Below, one piece after another: positions 38,517 to 48,272 of a DNA stretch of 64,000 nt. The position numbers and the translations under genes are program-made. Source of the stretch: Kordia sp965224175 (GTDB lineage Bacteria; Bacteroidota; Bacteroidia; Flavobacteriales; Flavobacteriaceae); assembly GCF_965224175.1 (NCBI RefSeq), contig NZ_OZ245041.1, forward strand, positions 2,294,001 to 2,358,000, read 5' to 3'. The notes below the pieces were generated by a model. It was not told the DNA's origin. It did no database searches and saw nothing but the letters and a program-made list of their open reading frames with translations. Position 1 is the stretch's first letter. Every line of letters starts with the position of its first letter.

Positions 38517-38978
38517 ATGAAAAACATCATTTATGCACTGGCAATTATATTCACTTTAAATGTTGCCGCACAAGAAGGTCACGATCGTAAAGACAGAAAA
38601 GAACGAAAAGAAATGAAGAGAGGTTTTATGCAAGACTTAACTCCTGAAGAACAAGCAACATTACATACAAAAAAGCTAACCTTAGCTTTAGATTTATCAG
38701 ACAATCAGCAACAACAAGTTTTAGCCTTAAATACAAAGGTTGCTCAAGTAAGGAAGGCAAAGATGGAAGCGCACAAAACTCAAAAGGAAAAAGGAGAAAA
38801 ACCATCTAAGGAAGAACGTTACAAGATGATGAATGAACGACTTGACGCTAAAATTGCATACAAGAACAGTATGAAGAAGATTCTTTCGAATGAACAATAC
38901 GAAAGATGGGAGAAAATGCAAGCACGCAAAGCAAAAGGCAAGAGAAAGAAGAAAGGAAAGCGTAGAAGCAGAAAGTAG
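38517..38978 (+). CDS. Secreted basic protein, Spy/LTXXQ-like
   Basis: The 153-residue product has a signal peptide (IIYALAIIFTLNVAAQ). It is rich in Lys, Arg and Glu, with a helical motif LTPEEQATLHTKKLTLALDL near residue 40 and LDAKIAYKNSMKKILSNEQY near 110. The pattern is like periplasmic Spy/CpxP-type chaperones and the LTXXQ family. The C terminus is an unusually basic KAKGKRKKKGKRRSRK tail. A terminator follows, so it is a single-gene unit. Confidence 0.7.
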   Translation: MKNIIYALAIIFTLNVAAQEGHDRKDRKERKEMKRGFMQDLTPEEQATLHTKKLTLALDLSDNQQQQVLALNTKVAQVRKAKMEAHKTQKEKGEKPSKEERYKMMNERLDAKIAYKNSMKKILSNEQYERWEKMQARKAKGKRKKKGKRRSRK

Positions 38979-38986
38979 TTAGTAGG

Positions 38987-39017
38987 AAAAAGAGAAGTTA
39001 AAAAGCTTCTCTTTTTT
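38987..39017 (+). terminator. Terminator after the Spy-like gene
   Basis: An 11-bp stem (AAAAAGAGAAG with CTTCTCTTTTT), an 8-base loop and a T-run lie 9 bases after the stop. Confidence 0.85.
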
Positions 39018-39078
39018 GCTATTTGTTAACAATTTTAGTAATATTGAGTTATTATTTAGCTAACACCAACCAACAGTT

Positions 39079-39408
39079 ATGAAAAAATATATTACACTAT
39101 TCACGTTTGTATGTGTATTATTCTTAGGAATGCAAACTGCTTCAGCTCAGGAAACACCTGAAATTAAAGCAAAAATGAAAACGTTAGAATTAGCAAAGAA
39201 AGTAGAGCTATCTGACACACAAGTAAGACAAATTTACCCTATTTATTTAGCGTATGTAAAAAACAATCGCGTTGAAAATTCAGATGCTTTAGATAAAGTG
39301 AGAAGTCAAATCAGCGAATTGTTATTACCTGGACAAAAGGAAAAATTTAAAGCTAGCTTTATTAAAGAAAGACAACGTAAGAAGAAAATGGAGAGTGTAA
39401 GACAATAA
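39079..39408 (+). CDS. Small secreted helical protein
   Basis: The 109-residue product has a signal peptide (YITLFTFVCVLFLGMQTASAQ) and a helical body with LELAKKVELSDTQVRQIYPI and SQISELLLPGQKEKFKASF. The LS-DxQ pattern resembles the LTXXQ-type motif of the previous gene, so both may be periplasmic helical chaperone-like proteins. A terminator follows. Confidence 0.72.
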   Translation: MKKYITLFTFVCVLFLGMQTASAQETPEIKAKMKTLELAKKVELSDTQVRQIYPIYLAYVKNNRVENSDALDKVRSQISELLLPGQKEKFKASFIKERQRKKKMESVRQ

Positions 39409-39430
39409 TACTCATTTATTATAATAACAT

Positions 39431-39459
39431 AAAAAACTCGGCAAATTGCCGAGTTTTTT
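39431..39459. terminator. Bidirectional terminator between 39079 gene and hemL
   Basis: A 12-bp stem (AAAAAACTCGGC with GCCGAGTTTTTT) with a 5-base loop ends in a T-run; both strands have A/T flanks. Confidence 0.9.
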
Positions 39460-39536
39460 TATATCTGTATTTTTCTTTTCTAGGTATTTCTTCGAATACA
39501 AATTTGCAGAAAAGAATTCTAAAACTAATATCAGTA

Positions 39537-40823
39537 CTATAATTCTGCTGCGACTTCTTTTACCGCTTGAATTGTTTTGTCTAAATCTTCATATGATAAT
39601 GCATCTGATAAAAACCATGTTTCAAAAGCTGACGGCGCAATGTAGATTCCTCTATCTAACAAACCATGGAAAAATTTCTTAAATGAATCATTATTTCCTT
39701 TAGCTGAAGAAGCAAAATCTGTTACTGCTTCTTCGCAAAAATGTACCGAAATCATAGAACCAATTCTATTAATTTGATGTGTCACATTTGCAGCAATCAA
39801 CACTTCTGATATTCCTTTGTGTAAATACGCTGTTTTTTCTTGTAAACTCGCAAACACTTCATCTTTTGCATTCAATTCTTCCAACATTGCCAAACCTGCT
39901 GCCATTGCTAGCGGATTTCCACTCAAAGTTCCTGCCTGATATACAGGTCCTAATGGCGCTAAGTGACTCATGATTTCTTCTCGCGCTGCAAAAGCTCCTA
40001 CTGGCAATCCGCCACCAATTACTTTCCCAAAACAAACGATGTCTGCATGTACGCCAAGTAATTCTTGTACGCCACCTTTTGCCAATCGGAAACCTGTCAT
40101 TACTTCATCAAATACTAATAAGATATTGTGTGCATCACACAAAGCGCGTAATCCTTCCAAGAAACCTTCTACTGGCGGAATACATCCCATGTTTCCAGCA
40201 ACTGGCTCTATAATAATACAAGCTATTTCACCTTTATTTTGTGCAATAATCTCTTTTACATTTTCCAAATCATTGAAACGTGCCAACAAAGTATCTTTTG
40301 CAGTTCCTTGTGTGACACCAGGACTGTTTGGACTTCCAAAAGTTACAGCGCCACTTCCTGCTTGAATTAAAAACGCATCGCTATGTCCGTGATAACAACC
40401 TGCAAATTTGATCATTTTATCTTTTCCTGTAAATCCTCTTGCCAAACGAACTGCACTCATACAAGCTTCTGTTCCGCTGTTTACAAAACGAATCATATCA
40501 ATATTTGGCACCATAGAAACAGCTAATTCTGCAATTTTCGTTTCAATTTCAGTTGGCATTCCAAAAGAAGTACCTTTTCTTGCTTTATCAACTACGGCAT
40601 CAATTACAGGTTTGTGCGCATGACCTAAAATCATTGGTCCCCATGAATTAATGTATTCTATATACTGCTTATCATCTTCATCAATAATATAAGCTCCTTT
40701 GGCTTCTTTGACAAAAATTGGTGTTCCTCCAACAGCTTTAAACGCACGTACAGGTGAGTTTACACCACCAGGAATCACTTTTTGTGCTTCTGCAAACAGT
40801 GCGCTACTACGTTTATATTCCAT
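39537..40823 (-). CDS. hemL: Glutamate-1-semialdehyde 2,1-aminomutase
   Basis: The enzyme converts glutamate-1-semialdehyde to 5-aminolevulinate in the C5 route to heme. The 428-residue protein has the family start KRSSALFAEAQKVIPGGVNS. It also has VNSGTEACMSAVRLARGFTG for the cofactor phosphate, DEVMTGFRLA with the PLP-ring aspartate, and the PLP-binding lysine in CFGKVIGGGLPVGAF near 265. Length and motifs are normal. It is the last gene of a minus-strand run with the LysM and ACC deaminase-like genes. Confidence 0.97.
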   Translation of the reverse strand: MEYKRSSALFAEAQKVIPGGVNSPVRAFKAVGGTPIFVKEAKGAYIIDEDDKQYIEYINSWGPMILGHAHKPVIDAVVDKARKGTSFGMPTEIETKIAELAVSMVPNIDMIRFVNSGTEACMSAVRLARGFTGKDKMIKFAGCYHGHSDAFLIQAGSGAVTFGSPNSPGVTQGTAKDTLLARFNDLENVKEIIAQNKGEIACIIIEPVAGNMGCIPPVEGFLEGLRALCDAHNILLVFDEVMTGFRLAKGGVQELLGVHADIVCFGKVIGGGLPVGAFAAREEIMSHLAPLGPVYQAGTLSGNPLAMAAGLAMLEELNAKDEVFASLQEKTAYLHKGISEVLIAANVTHQINRIGSMISVHFCEEAVTDFASSAKGNNDSFKKFFHGLLDRGIYIAPSAFETWFLSDALSYEDLDKTIQAVKEVAAEL

Positions 40824-40849
40824 TCTGTTTTTTTATGTTTTTTATTTGA

Positions 40850-41689
40850 CTAGAAATCTTTTGGAAGTGGTTTTACAAACAATACTTGTCCCACAAATAT
40901 ATCATTGCCTTCAAGTCCGTTTAAAGATTTCAATTTGGCAACCGTTATTTTATGTTTCCTTGCAATACTATACAAAGTATCACCTTTAGAAACCGTATAA
41001 CGATCGTTATGTGTAGTTACTTTTTTGGCATCTTCTGGCTTTTTCCCTAAAACCTCAGCGTCATATTTATACAATTCGTAACGCTCTATCAATGCAATTA
41101 ATTTTTTAGGGTATTTACGATCAGTTGCATATCCTGCTTTTTTCAAACCTTTTGCCCAACCTTTGTAGTCATCTTTTGGTAATTTGAACAAAGAAGCATA
41201 ACGTGATCTTCCCGTTAAGAATAAGGAATGATCTGTAAACGAATATGCAGGGTTTGCATATTTACGAAAACATTCTTGGTCTTTATCGTCATCGTGATAT
41301 ACACGTTGTCCCTTCCAGCTTTTATGGCATTTAATTCCAAAGTGATTGTTAGACTTCATCGTTAATTCTCCTTTTCCAGAACCCGATTCTAAAATCCCTT
41401 GTGCTAGTGTAATACTTGCTGGAATTCCGTGACGTTCCATTTCTTTTTTTGCAACTTCTCTATAAGTTTCAATATAAATTACGGTTCTACTTTTTTTACT
41501 AGAACTCGGAGTTTTCACTTCAACTTCTGGTGTCGTTTTAACCACTTTAACAGATTCTTCCTTAGGTGTTGTTTTGACAACTCTTGTTGTTTTCTTTGTT
41601 CTCTTTTTCGTTTTGGAAACACGTTTTTGTGTTCCACAACTTGATAATATCAATAAACCTAAAAGTGTATAAATAAGTTGTTTCTTCAT
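40850..41689 (-). CDS. Glucosaminidase-LysM lipoprotein, peptidoglycan hydrolase
   Basis: The 279-residue protein has a lipoprotein signal (LIYTLLGLLILSSC). A basic Lys/Thr-rich linker runs to about residue 70. The glucosaminidase domain starts around YIETYREVAKKEMERHGIPA and has SITLAQGILESGSGKGELT with the catalytic Glu and MKSNNHFGIKCHKSWKGQRV. A C-terminal LysM domain (YTVSKGDTLYSIARKHKITV) binds peptidoglycan. It probably trims or remodels the cell wall. It ends 26 bases before hemL. Confidence 0.93.
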   Translation of the reverse strand: MKKQLIYTLLGLLILSSCGTQKRVSKTKKRTKKTTRVVKTTPKEESVKVVKTTPEVEVKTPSSSKKSRTVIYIETYREVAKKEMERHGIPASITLAQGILESGSGKGELTMKSNNHFGIKCHKSWKGQRVYHDDDKDQECFRKYANPAYSFTDHSLFLTGRSRYASLFKLPKDDYKGWAKGLKKAGYATDRKYPKKLIALIERYELYKYDAEVLGKKPEDAKKVTTHNDRYTVSKGDTLYSIARKHKITVAKLKSLNGLEGNDIFVGQVLFVKPLPKDF

Positions 41690-41693
41690 GTGT

Positions 41694-42605
41694 TTATACG
41701 ATCGTTTTGTGTCCTTTTCTTTCTAGTTTCTGATTCATGCCTACAATTCCTTGCAAACCACCAGTATGAATTGCTAAAATACGGTTTTGTTTGGCAAAAT
41801 ATCCTTTTTTGATTAAATCTATGATTCCAAATAGCATTTTCCCAGTATAAATTGGATCTAACGGAATATTGGTTTGTTGTTTAAATTGATTGATAAACGT
41901 AATTAACTCGTCCGAAACTTTTCCGTATCCACCAAAATGATAGTCATTGATTAATGTCCAATTGTCTTTGCTAGTATACTGTGAAATTTCTTGCTGTAAA
42001 AAATCTCCTTTTAAAGCTGGAAAACCTAGTATTTGTTGTTGCGAATATGCTCCGTGACTCAGTCCAGCAATTGTTCCGCCAGTTCCAACAGCACAGCAAA
42101 CAACATCAAAATTCTTTTCGTTTTCCGTGATGATTTCTGCACAACCTTTTACCGCCAAATCATTTGTTCCTCCTTCAGGAATACTATAGAAACGTCCAAA
42201 CTCTTGCGTTAATTGTGCTAAAAAAGTCTTTGCTGTTTTTTCTCTGTATTGTTGGCGTGTAACAAATTTAAACTGCATGCCATTTTTCTTAGCAAACTGT
42301 AAGGTAGGATTCTGATCAATTTTGTCAATCAGTTCTTCACCACGTATGATTCCGATGGTTTTGAAACCGTGTAATTTTCCTGCCGCTGCAACTGCTACAA
42401 TATGATTGGAAAATGCGCCGCCAAATGTTAGTAAAGTATGTTGCTGTAATGTTTTGGCTTCCGCCAGATTGTAGGTAAGTTTCCTAAATTTATTCCCAGA
42501 TACAAACGGATGAATCAAATCTTCACGCTTTACAAATAAGCGTACATTTGTAGTAAAGTTTAATACAACTTCTTGAATTGGTATGTGTTCAGTTTCAAAC
42601 TCCAT
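41694..42605 (-). CDS. PLP-dependent D-cysteine desulfhydrase / ACC deaminase-like enzyme
   Basis: The 303-residue protein belongs to the fold-type II PLP family with the PLP lysine in VSGNKFRKLTYN (Lys 39), the binding loop FGGAFSNHIVAVAAAGK and GTGGTIAGLSHG for the phosphate. D-cysteine desulfhydrase and ACC deaminase share this fold, and the two cannot be told apart here. It starts the minus-strand run with the LysM and hemL genes. Confidence 0.85.
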   Translation of the reverse strand: MEFETEHIPIQEVVLNFTTNVRLFVKREDLIHPFVSGNKFRKLTYNLAEAKTLQQHTLLTFGGAFSNHIVAVAAAGKLHGFKTIGIIRGEELIDKIDQNPTLQFAKKNGMQFKFVTRQQYREKTAKTFLAQLTQEFGRFYSIPEGGTNDLAVKGCAEIITENEKNFDVVCCAVGTGGTIAGLSHGAYSQQQILGFPALKGDFLQQEISQYTSKDNWTLINDYHFGGYGKVSDELITFINQFKQQTNIPLDPIYTGKMLFGIIDLIKKGYFAKQNRILAIHTGGLQGIVGMNQKLERKGHKTIV

Positions 42606-42730
42606 TCAGCATACAAAAATACCGCAAAATTTGGAATCCTTTCTATTCTATCATTGAAATATTAATTCCCCAAACAAAGACTAGTTTTTAGCTTTATTTA
42701 GTAAATTCACACATAAAAATTCTAAAAAGC

Positions 42731-43591
42731 ATGAAAAGATATTTTTTACAAGCAGGTTTCATCCTTTTTTGTTTGAGTAGTTTTTCATGTACTGTTTTAC
42801 AATGGCGATCTACTGACGAAGAGATTCAGCAACGATTTGAAGTGGCTAAAATTCCAACTGAAATCTCTTATTTTAAAATTGACAGTCTAGACTTAAAAAT
42901 TCGCATCCAATCTGTTACATCTTCAAACCAAAATATAAATCTAGTTTTCTTTCATGGTTCACCGAGTTCTTTATCTGCTTGGGAAGGCTATTTAGTTGAC
43001 ACAACACTTAGAAAAGTTACAAACATGCACGCCATAGATAGACCTGGTTATGGCTATTCAAATTTTGGTAACGAAATGACTTCTATTGAAATGCAAGCAC
43101 AATTGATGAGCGAACTTATCAATCATAAAAAATTGAATAATGTGATCGTTGTCGGTTCTTCATACGGCGGACCTTTGGCGGCTAGAGTTGGTGTTTTAAA
43201 TCCGAATGTAAAAGCTGTCGTCATGATTTCTCCTGCCATTGATCCTAACAATGAAAAAGATATCTGGGCATCTCGATTCACACAATGGAAATTAACAAGA
43301 TGGTTGGTTCCTACTGCATATCGTGTAGCTGGCGACGAAAAAGTTGTACATGCAAAAGAACTAGCTCTTTTAGAGAATGATTGGCAACATTTGCAAATTC
43401 CTGTGATACATATTCACGGTGATATTGACGACATTGTACCGTATGAAAACATTACATTTAGCAAAGAACATTTTCAAAATATTGAGATCATTTCTATTCC
43501 AGAAAAAGGACATGAAATTGCTTGGAAAAACAGAGAACTTATTATTCCACATTTACTCAAACTTATTGAACAAATTTCGAGAGAAGAATAA
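42731..43591 (+). CDS. Alpha/beta hydrolase with N-terminal lipoprotein-like signal
   Basis: The 286-residue protein starts with a signal (LQAGFILFCLSSFSC) with a Cys suited for lipidation. The alpha/beta-hydrolase core has FFHGSPSSLSAWEG for the oxyanion region. The nucleophile elbow is GSSYGG (Ser), with an Asp in HIHGDIDDIVPYEN and a His in EKGHEIAWK. The substrate cannot be deduced. It runs into the convergent vWA gene with a 6-base gap. Confidence 0.9.
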   Translation: MKRYFLQAGFILFCLSSFSCTVLQWRSTDEEIQQRFEVAKIPTEISYFKIDSLDLKIRIQSVTSSNQNINLVFFHGSPSSLSAWEGYLVDTTLRKVTNMHAIDRPGYGYSNFGNEMTSIEMQAQLMSELINHKKLNNVIVVGSSYGGPLAARVGVLNPNVKAVVMISPAIDPNNEKDIWASRFTQWKLTRWLVPTAYRVAGDEKVVHAKELALLENDWQHLQIPVIHIHGDIDDIVPYENITFSKEHFQNIEIISIPEKGHEIAWKNRELIIPHLLKLIEQISREE

Positions 43592-43597
43592 AAACTT

Positions 43598-46500
43598 TTA
43601 CTTAATAGACAAGTTTCCAACTTCAAGCGTTCTACTATTTTTATCTAAGTGAACCACAGTAATTGTCTTTTCTTCGTTTTTCTTTCCATAATCTGTATAC
43701 ATAGTTATTTTTAAAATAGTAGGTCCGGATATTTTTTGTACTCGATCTGTAAAATAATTTACATAAATATCATATACTCCTTTCATTTCATTTCTTAGCA
43801 TATATTCTTCAGGCCCGTATCCTTGTCGTAAATCATCAGACATTCTTCCACCAATTTCTGTACGCGGATTTTGATAATATGCCTTTTCTCCTTTCGGATC
43901 AAAAACCCACAAATCGATATCGGTTTCATTATGATTCCAGTCAATAACAATTCGTACATCAACTGGCATTGCTGTAAAAGCCTTTTGTTCTTCTTTTGTA
44001 AGTTTGAGTTCTTTTGCATATTTATTCACCAATCGCGCCAGCTCTACATAGGCAATTTGTTCAACTCCAGTAAAACGCCTACTTTCATCTTTTTTTAGTA
44101 ATTGTCCTTTATATAATGCATACAACAAATCATAGCTTTTTTGAATTTCTCCAACTTCTTCATACGCTAACGCTAAATCTCGATAAGATTGTGGTTCTTC
44201 TGGTCGTATTTCCAATACTTTTTCATAAACTAATACTGCCGTTTCATAACGTTTAAAGTATTCTAATTTATAAGCTGCAGCTCTTAATAATTCGTAATTA
44301 TGCAATTCAATTTCTACTAAGTTTGTAATAATAGTGATGGCTACATCTGTAGCTTCTCGCGAATGAAAAAAGTCAGCTACATCTAGGTAAAATGTTGGTG
44401 TATTCGTATATGCTTCACGTATTTCTAAATACTTTTTGTAAGCAGCTGCAATCGTTGTTTCTTTTTGCAATTTTTTGATATATGACATGTTTGTATTCCA
44501 TGGTTTCAATGAAATTTTCTCTTTCACTTTTTTATTGAAAGCTTTGATGCTTGCTTTGTTTTCTGCAAATGCTTTTTTGGTGGTCACAACCATTAGTCCA
44601 TCTGGAGCATTGAATCCACAAATAGCCGCTGCTTCTTTATTTTTCAAAACAATAGCTTCGTGAATATCTTTAGGTTGTATACGATTAAGCGCTTGTTGAT
44701 CTGAGAAAATTCCATCAATTATAATTATTGGCGTTCCGCTATTATTCAAAGAATTATTTCCTCTAATCACTACATTACCAGTTTGTCCTGGTGCTCCAGA
44801 ACCCATTTCTACAGGAATTCCTGATCCTTCTGAGCCTAAAATTACGCTATTATTTTGTTCAATATACAAACCTCCTGCACTACCTTGAAGCACTTGCGCA
44901 ATATCACTTCTGCTCATTTTAATTGCAGATTGATCTGCTCTCCTACGATTTCCTTGCGCTGTGATTATGACTTCTTCTAATTCAATATCAGAAGACAACT
45001 CTGTTGTTATATAACCAGATCGCACCATTACTTCTTTCGGTTCAAAACCTACATATGAAATTACTAGTTTCTGTCCTTTTCGTACTTGCAATGTGTAATT
45101 ACCATCAAAATCAGCAATAGTTCCTTTGCTCGTTCCTTTAACTAGTATAGTAGCTCCAATTAAAGGATATTCTTCATTATCTATAACGGTACCTTTCAAG
45201 GTGATTAAATCATCCAAACCTTTGTTGGCTTCTGGCTCAAATTTAAAATCTGATGCATGCCATTTATCAATTTCTCGATAACTGTTCTGTAAATTCCCTA
45301 TTCGATTTTGCAATTGTTCAGCGCGTCGTTTTTCAGCACGTTTTGCTGTTTCTAAAAGAGCTTTGTATTGCTCCATCAATTCTTTTGGTGGTTCAATTTT
45401 GTAACGCACATAATCTTGAATTCTATCTAAAACAATCAGCGAAGTATAATCAGTGATCAAACTATATTGTTTTGCCAAAGAGATAATAGCACCTTTATTT
45501 TTTTCTTTTGAACGATACAAATTTTTCAATTTTTGCTTTGCCCACAAACGCTTTACTTCTTTTGATCCATTTGCTGTTTTTATCTCTACAGGAATTTTTT
45601 CAGTCACTTTTCCGCCATAACCAAATAGTAATTCCATAGTAGTATTATCCGTAAATTGTCCACTCACAGAAAAATCTTGATACACATTAGTTCGCTGTTG
45701 CGGATAAACCTCTCGAATCTTTTTATTTGTTGAAAAACCTAAAAACTGATATGTTTCCTTTTTCAGCAACTGAGCCGCTTTTGTATACTCTAATCGTAGT
45801 AAATTAAGATAGCTTCCGCCAGATTGCGTCGCGATATCATTTAAGCTTTGATGATTTGCAGAAACCAACGAATTAATTGTGTATACAGGCATTTTTCGCT
45901 TGATCCCAAAATCTCCTAAGTTTGCCAAACCGTCAGAAAATAGCAATACTTCATCGGCTTTGATTTTTGTGTCTTGAAACAGGTTTAACTTCGTTCCTCC
46001 GTCATAATTCAGATTCTTTATTTCTTCCAATAAAGCATTTGCATTACCATCTTTTATTTTAAAATCTTTATTTGTTAAGATGTTATTATTGAACGCGATA
46101 AAATTGACTTTTACATTTCGTAAATATTCTAAATAAGATTGCAATACTTTTAGTTCTTTTTCTACATCTCTGTAACGCATTGAGTACGAAGCATCCCAAA
46201 GTATTGCGACTTTTCTAGGTTTTTCTTTTAACCGTGTTTTGGGTTGCAATGCTTTGTAATAGTGAAAATAACCGTTGTATGTATGTAAGCTTTCTTGATT
46301 GGTTTTGTTTGGAATTTGAATTACGATTGGAGCTTTAGGTGCATGGTTGTTCTTTGAGATACTAGCCGTATATGCTTCTCCTTCTTTCTTGAAAAAGAAA
46401 TTTTTATAAACTGTTTTTGAGATTACAGGTTGCTGATTATTAAAAATATTTAATGTTACGGAAAAAGTATCTAGATTTCGAGTGATTCCTAAAGGCAATT

Positions 46501-46978
46501 CATATGTTTGTTTTCCATCGAGTGTACTTAACTCTTGTTCAAATGTGATAATGATATGCTTCTCTTTTCTTGGAAATATAGGATATACACGTGCTTTGTA
46601 ATTATTTCCTTCTGTTTTTTCTAACAATCCTGGATCTATTCTCCTTCTAATCGTAGTTTCATAAGCAACACGTCCCAATTCTTTTTCTACAATCACTGCA
46701 TCACGCATCTTACCATTTACGTCCATGGCAAAACCTGAAACTGTTTGTCCTTCTCCCAAAGGAAAAACCAATTCGCCTTCCAAAGTTCTACTTAGTCCAT
46801 TATAAAACTTCATATCATAGCTGGTAATAGCTAAGTTTCCGACAATATCAACAGTCACTTTTACATCTGTAAGTTTTAAGTCTTTTTCATCTTTAATTTT
46901 TACAGAAGGTATATTTTGAGCAAACACATGAGTCGATACGAATACGATAAAAAATACAACGTGTAGAAACTGTTTCAT
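43598..46978 (-). CDS. VIT/vWA protein fused with SusC-type plug region, TPR and YfaP-like domain
   Basis: The 1126-residue protein has a signal peptide (HVVFFIVFVSTHVFAQ) and a VIT domain to about residue 150 (ITSYDMKFYNGLSRTLEGEL). A vWA domain at about 255-420 has a MIDAS-like DASYS (WDASYSMRYRD). From about 590, a CarboxypepD_reg-type domain (LKGTVIDNEEYPLIGATILV) and a TonB-receptor plug-like part (QGNRRRADQSAIKMS, NVVIRGNNSLNNSGTPIIII, DGIFS) follow, as at the start of SusC proteins, but the barrel is missing. TPR-like repeats at about 870-960 and a terminal domain with DWNHNETDIDLWVFDPKGE and DIYVNYF like DUF2135/YfaP follow. The architecture is unusual; it may be an outer-membrane or cell-surface scaffold. 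No partner is coded beside it. Confidence 0.9.
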   Translation of the reverse strand: MKQFLHVVFFIVFVSTHVFAQNIPSVKIKDEKDLKLTDVKVTVDIVGNLAITSYDMKFYNGLSRTLEGELVFPLGEGQTVSGFAMDVNGKMRDAVIVEKELGRVAYETTIRRRIDPGLLEKTEGNNYKARVYPIFPRKEKHIIITFEQELSTLDGKQTYELPLGITRNLDTFSVTLNIFNNQQPVISKTVYKNFFFKKEGEAYTASISKNNHAPKAPIVIQIPNKTNQESLHTYNGYFHYYKALQPKTRLKEKPRKVAILWDASYSMRYRDVEKELKVLQSYLEYLRNVKVNFIAFNNNILTNKDFKIKDGNANALLEEIKNLNYDGGTKLNLFQDTKIKADEVLLFSDGLANLGDFGIKRKMPVYTINSLVSANHQSLNDIATQSGGSYLNLLRLEYTKAAQLLKKETYQFLGFSTNKKIREVYPQQRTNVYQDFSVSGQFTDNTTMELLFGYGGKVTEKIPVEIKTANGSKEVKRLWAKQKLKNLYRSKEKNKGAIISLAKQYSLITDYTSLIVLDRIQDYVRYKIEPPKELMEQYKALLETAKRAEKRRAEQLQNRIGNLQNSYREIDKWHASDFKFEPEANKGLDDLITLKGTVIDNEEYPLIGATILVKGTSKGTIADFDGNYTLQVRKGQKLVISYVGFEPKEVMVRSGYITTELSSDIELEEVIITAQGNRRRADQSAIKMSRSDIAQVLQGSAGGLYIEQNNSVILGSEGSGIPVEMGSGAPGQTGNVVIRGNNSLNNSGTPIIIIDGIFSDQQALNRIQPKDIHEAIVLKNKEAAAICGFNAPDGLMVVTTKKAFAENKASIKAFNKKVKEKISLKPWNTNMSYIKKLQKETTIAAAYKKYLEIREAYTNTPTFYLDVADFFHSREATDVAITIITNLVEIELHNYELLRAAAYKLEYFKRYETAVLVYEKVLEIRPEEPQSYRDLALAYEEVGEIQKSYDLLYALYKGQLLKKDESRRFTGVEQIAYVELARLVNKYAKELKLTKEEQKAFTAMPVDVRIVIDWNHNETDIDLWVFDPKGEKAYYQNPRTEIGGRMSDDLRQGYGPEEYMLRNEMKGVYDIYVNYFTDRVQKISGPTILKITMYTDYGKKNEEKTITVVHLDKNSRTLEVGNLSIK

Positions 46979-47224
46979 AATAAGATTGTTTTAATTTCAG
47001 AACAAAACTGCGAATTTGTAGACCTTTAAAAAAGAGAGAATGAGTAAGTACAGCTTTTCAATGAGTTAGTATACTTTTCTATTGAAGGTTAAAAAAACTA
47101 AAAACAAAGTATATGATTTCAATTTTAGTTAGAATGTCGTAGCTTTAACTTAACTAAATTAAATATATATTTAGCAATCAAAAGAAATCCCTACGCTGTA
47201 TATATCACCTCATAATAATACAAC
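46979..47224. other. Divergent intergenic region
   Basis: This 246-base A/T-rich gap separates the vWA gene from the DUF6090-like gene. No strong TAnnTTTG box or repeated site was found on either strand, and no coding frame. Confidence 0.4.
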
Positions 47225-47785
47225 ATGAAAAAGGCAATCAAAGCATTTCTTAAAGAAATCATTCCCATTGTAATTGGTATTCTAGTTGCATTGTATATCA
47301 ACAATTGGAACGAAGATAGAAAAGACAGAAACTATATTGATCGAATATCAATATCTATGCATAAAGAATTGACCGAAACTAGCAATGATATCACCGAAAA
47401 GTTGGCACAGCAACAAATGTTGGTTGATTCACTTAATTTTTATGAAAAAGACGATCAAATTCCACTAGATCAGATCATAAAAAAAGCCAAAGGGATTTAT
47501 ATACCTTCAATAAAAATGAATTCTTGGAAAGCTATTTCTAGTTCAAAAATTGAATTAATGGATTACGATAAAGTATCATTGTTAGCAGACATTCAAGAAC
47601 AAAAAGAACTTTTACAAATAAAATCCGAAAAGCTATTAGACTTTATTTATGCCAATTATAGAGAAGCTAAAGAAGAAAAAAAGGAGTTCATGAAAATATT
47701 GATACGGGAAATCATGAGCACAGAAACCTCTCTTAGAAATGACATTCAAAAAATTATTAAAAAAACAAATGGAGCAAAAAACTAA
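47225..47785 (+). CDS. Membrane protein of DUF6090 type
   Basis: The 186-residue product has an N-terminal FLKEIIPIVIGILVALYINN and WNEDRKDRNY, the signature start of a small flavobacterial family I recall as DUF6090. The helical remainder ends in a lysine-rich tail. One transmembrane segment anchors a charged helical body. Its function is unknown. Its 3' end overlaps the DinB gene by 17 bases in another frame. Confidence 0.85.
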   Translation: MKKAIKAFLKEIIPIVIGILVALYINNWNEDRKDRNYIDRISISMHKELTETSNDITEKLAQQQMLVDSLNFYEKDDQIPLDQIIKKAKGIYIPSIKMNSWKAISSSKIELMDYDKVSLLADIQEQKELLQIKSEKLLDFIYANYREAKEEKKEFMKILIREIMSTETSLRNDIQKIIKKTNGAKN

Positions 47786-48254
47786 AACAATAGAATTGGT
47801 TCGTTACAATCTTTGGGCAAACAAACGATTGATTTCTTGGTTAAAAGATAACGATGACGAATTGATGTCAAAAAAATGCGCATCTAGCTTCTCAAGTATT
47901 CTTCAAACCTTAGATCATATGATAGATGGACAACTATTTTATTATGCTGCTTTAAAGGAAATTCCAATAGAAAAACCATGGAACAATTCACTAGAAAAAA
48001 TCTACAAAGGACTTATAGAACAATCAAGCGATTTTGTAACTTATGTAGAACATCAAGATACTTTTGAAGACTCCAGATTGATTAGAATTAATAGATTGAA
48101 AGGGAATTTTCCTCAGTTTGAAATTATACAACATTGCATGAATCACAGTACGTTTCATCGTGGTCAAGTAATTACTATCGGACATCAGTTACTACTGACA
48201 AAAGCACCATCAACAGATATGCTATTTTACTTTATAGAACGAAACAAACATTAA
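47769..48254 (+). CDS. DinB-family protein
   Basis: The 161-residue product from the ATG at 47769 starts MEQKTKTIELVRYNLWANKR. An upstream in-frame ATG at 47739 is deeper in the previous gene and unlikely. It has two histidine-bearing helices (TLDHMIDGQLF and MNHSTFHRGQV), giving the three-histidine metal site of the DinB/YfiT four-helix family. These enzymes often act as thiol transferases or hydrolases on diverse substrates. The 17-base overlap with the gene before suggests coupling. Confidence 0.88.
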   Translation: MEQKTKTIELVRYNLWANKRLISWLKDNDDELMSKKCASSFSSILQTLDHMIDGQLFYYAALKEIPIEKPWNNSLEKIYKGLIEQSSDFVTYVEHQDTFEDSRLIRINRLKGNFPQFEIIQHCMNHSTFHRGQVITIGHQLLLTKAPSTDMLFYFIERNKH

Positions 48255-48272
48255 AAAACAGGTTTCATTTTT

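Noticed and set aside
39970..40365. 131-codon antisense frame within hemL
   Set aside because: hemL motifs and PLP lysine are clear on the other strand.
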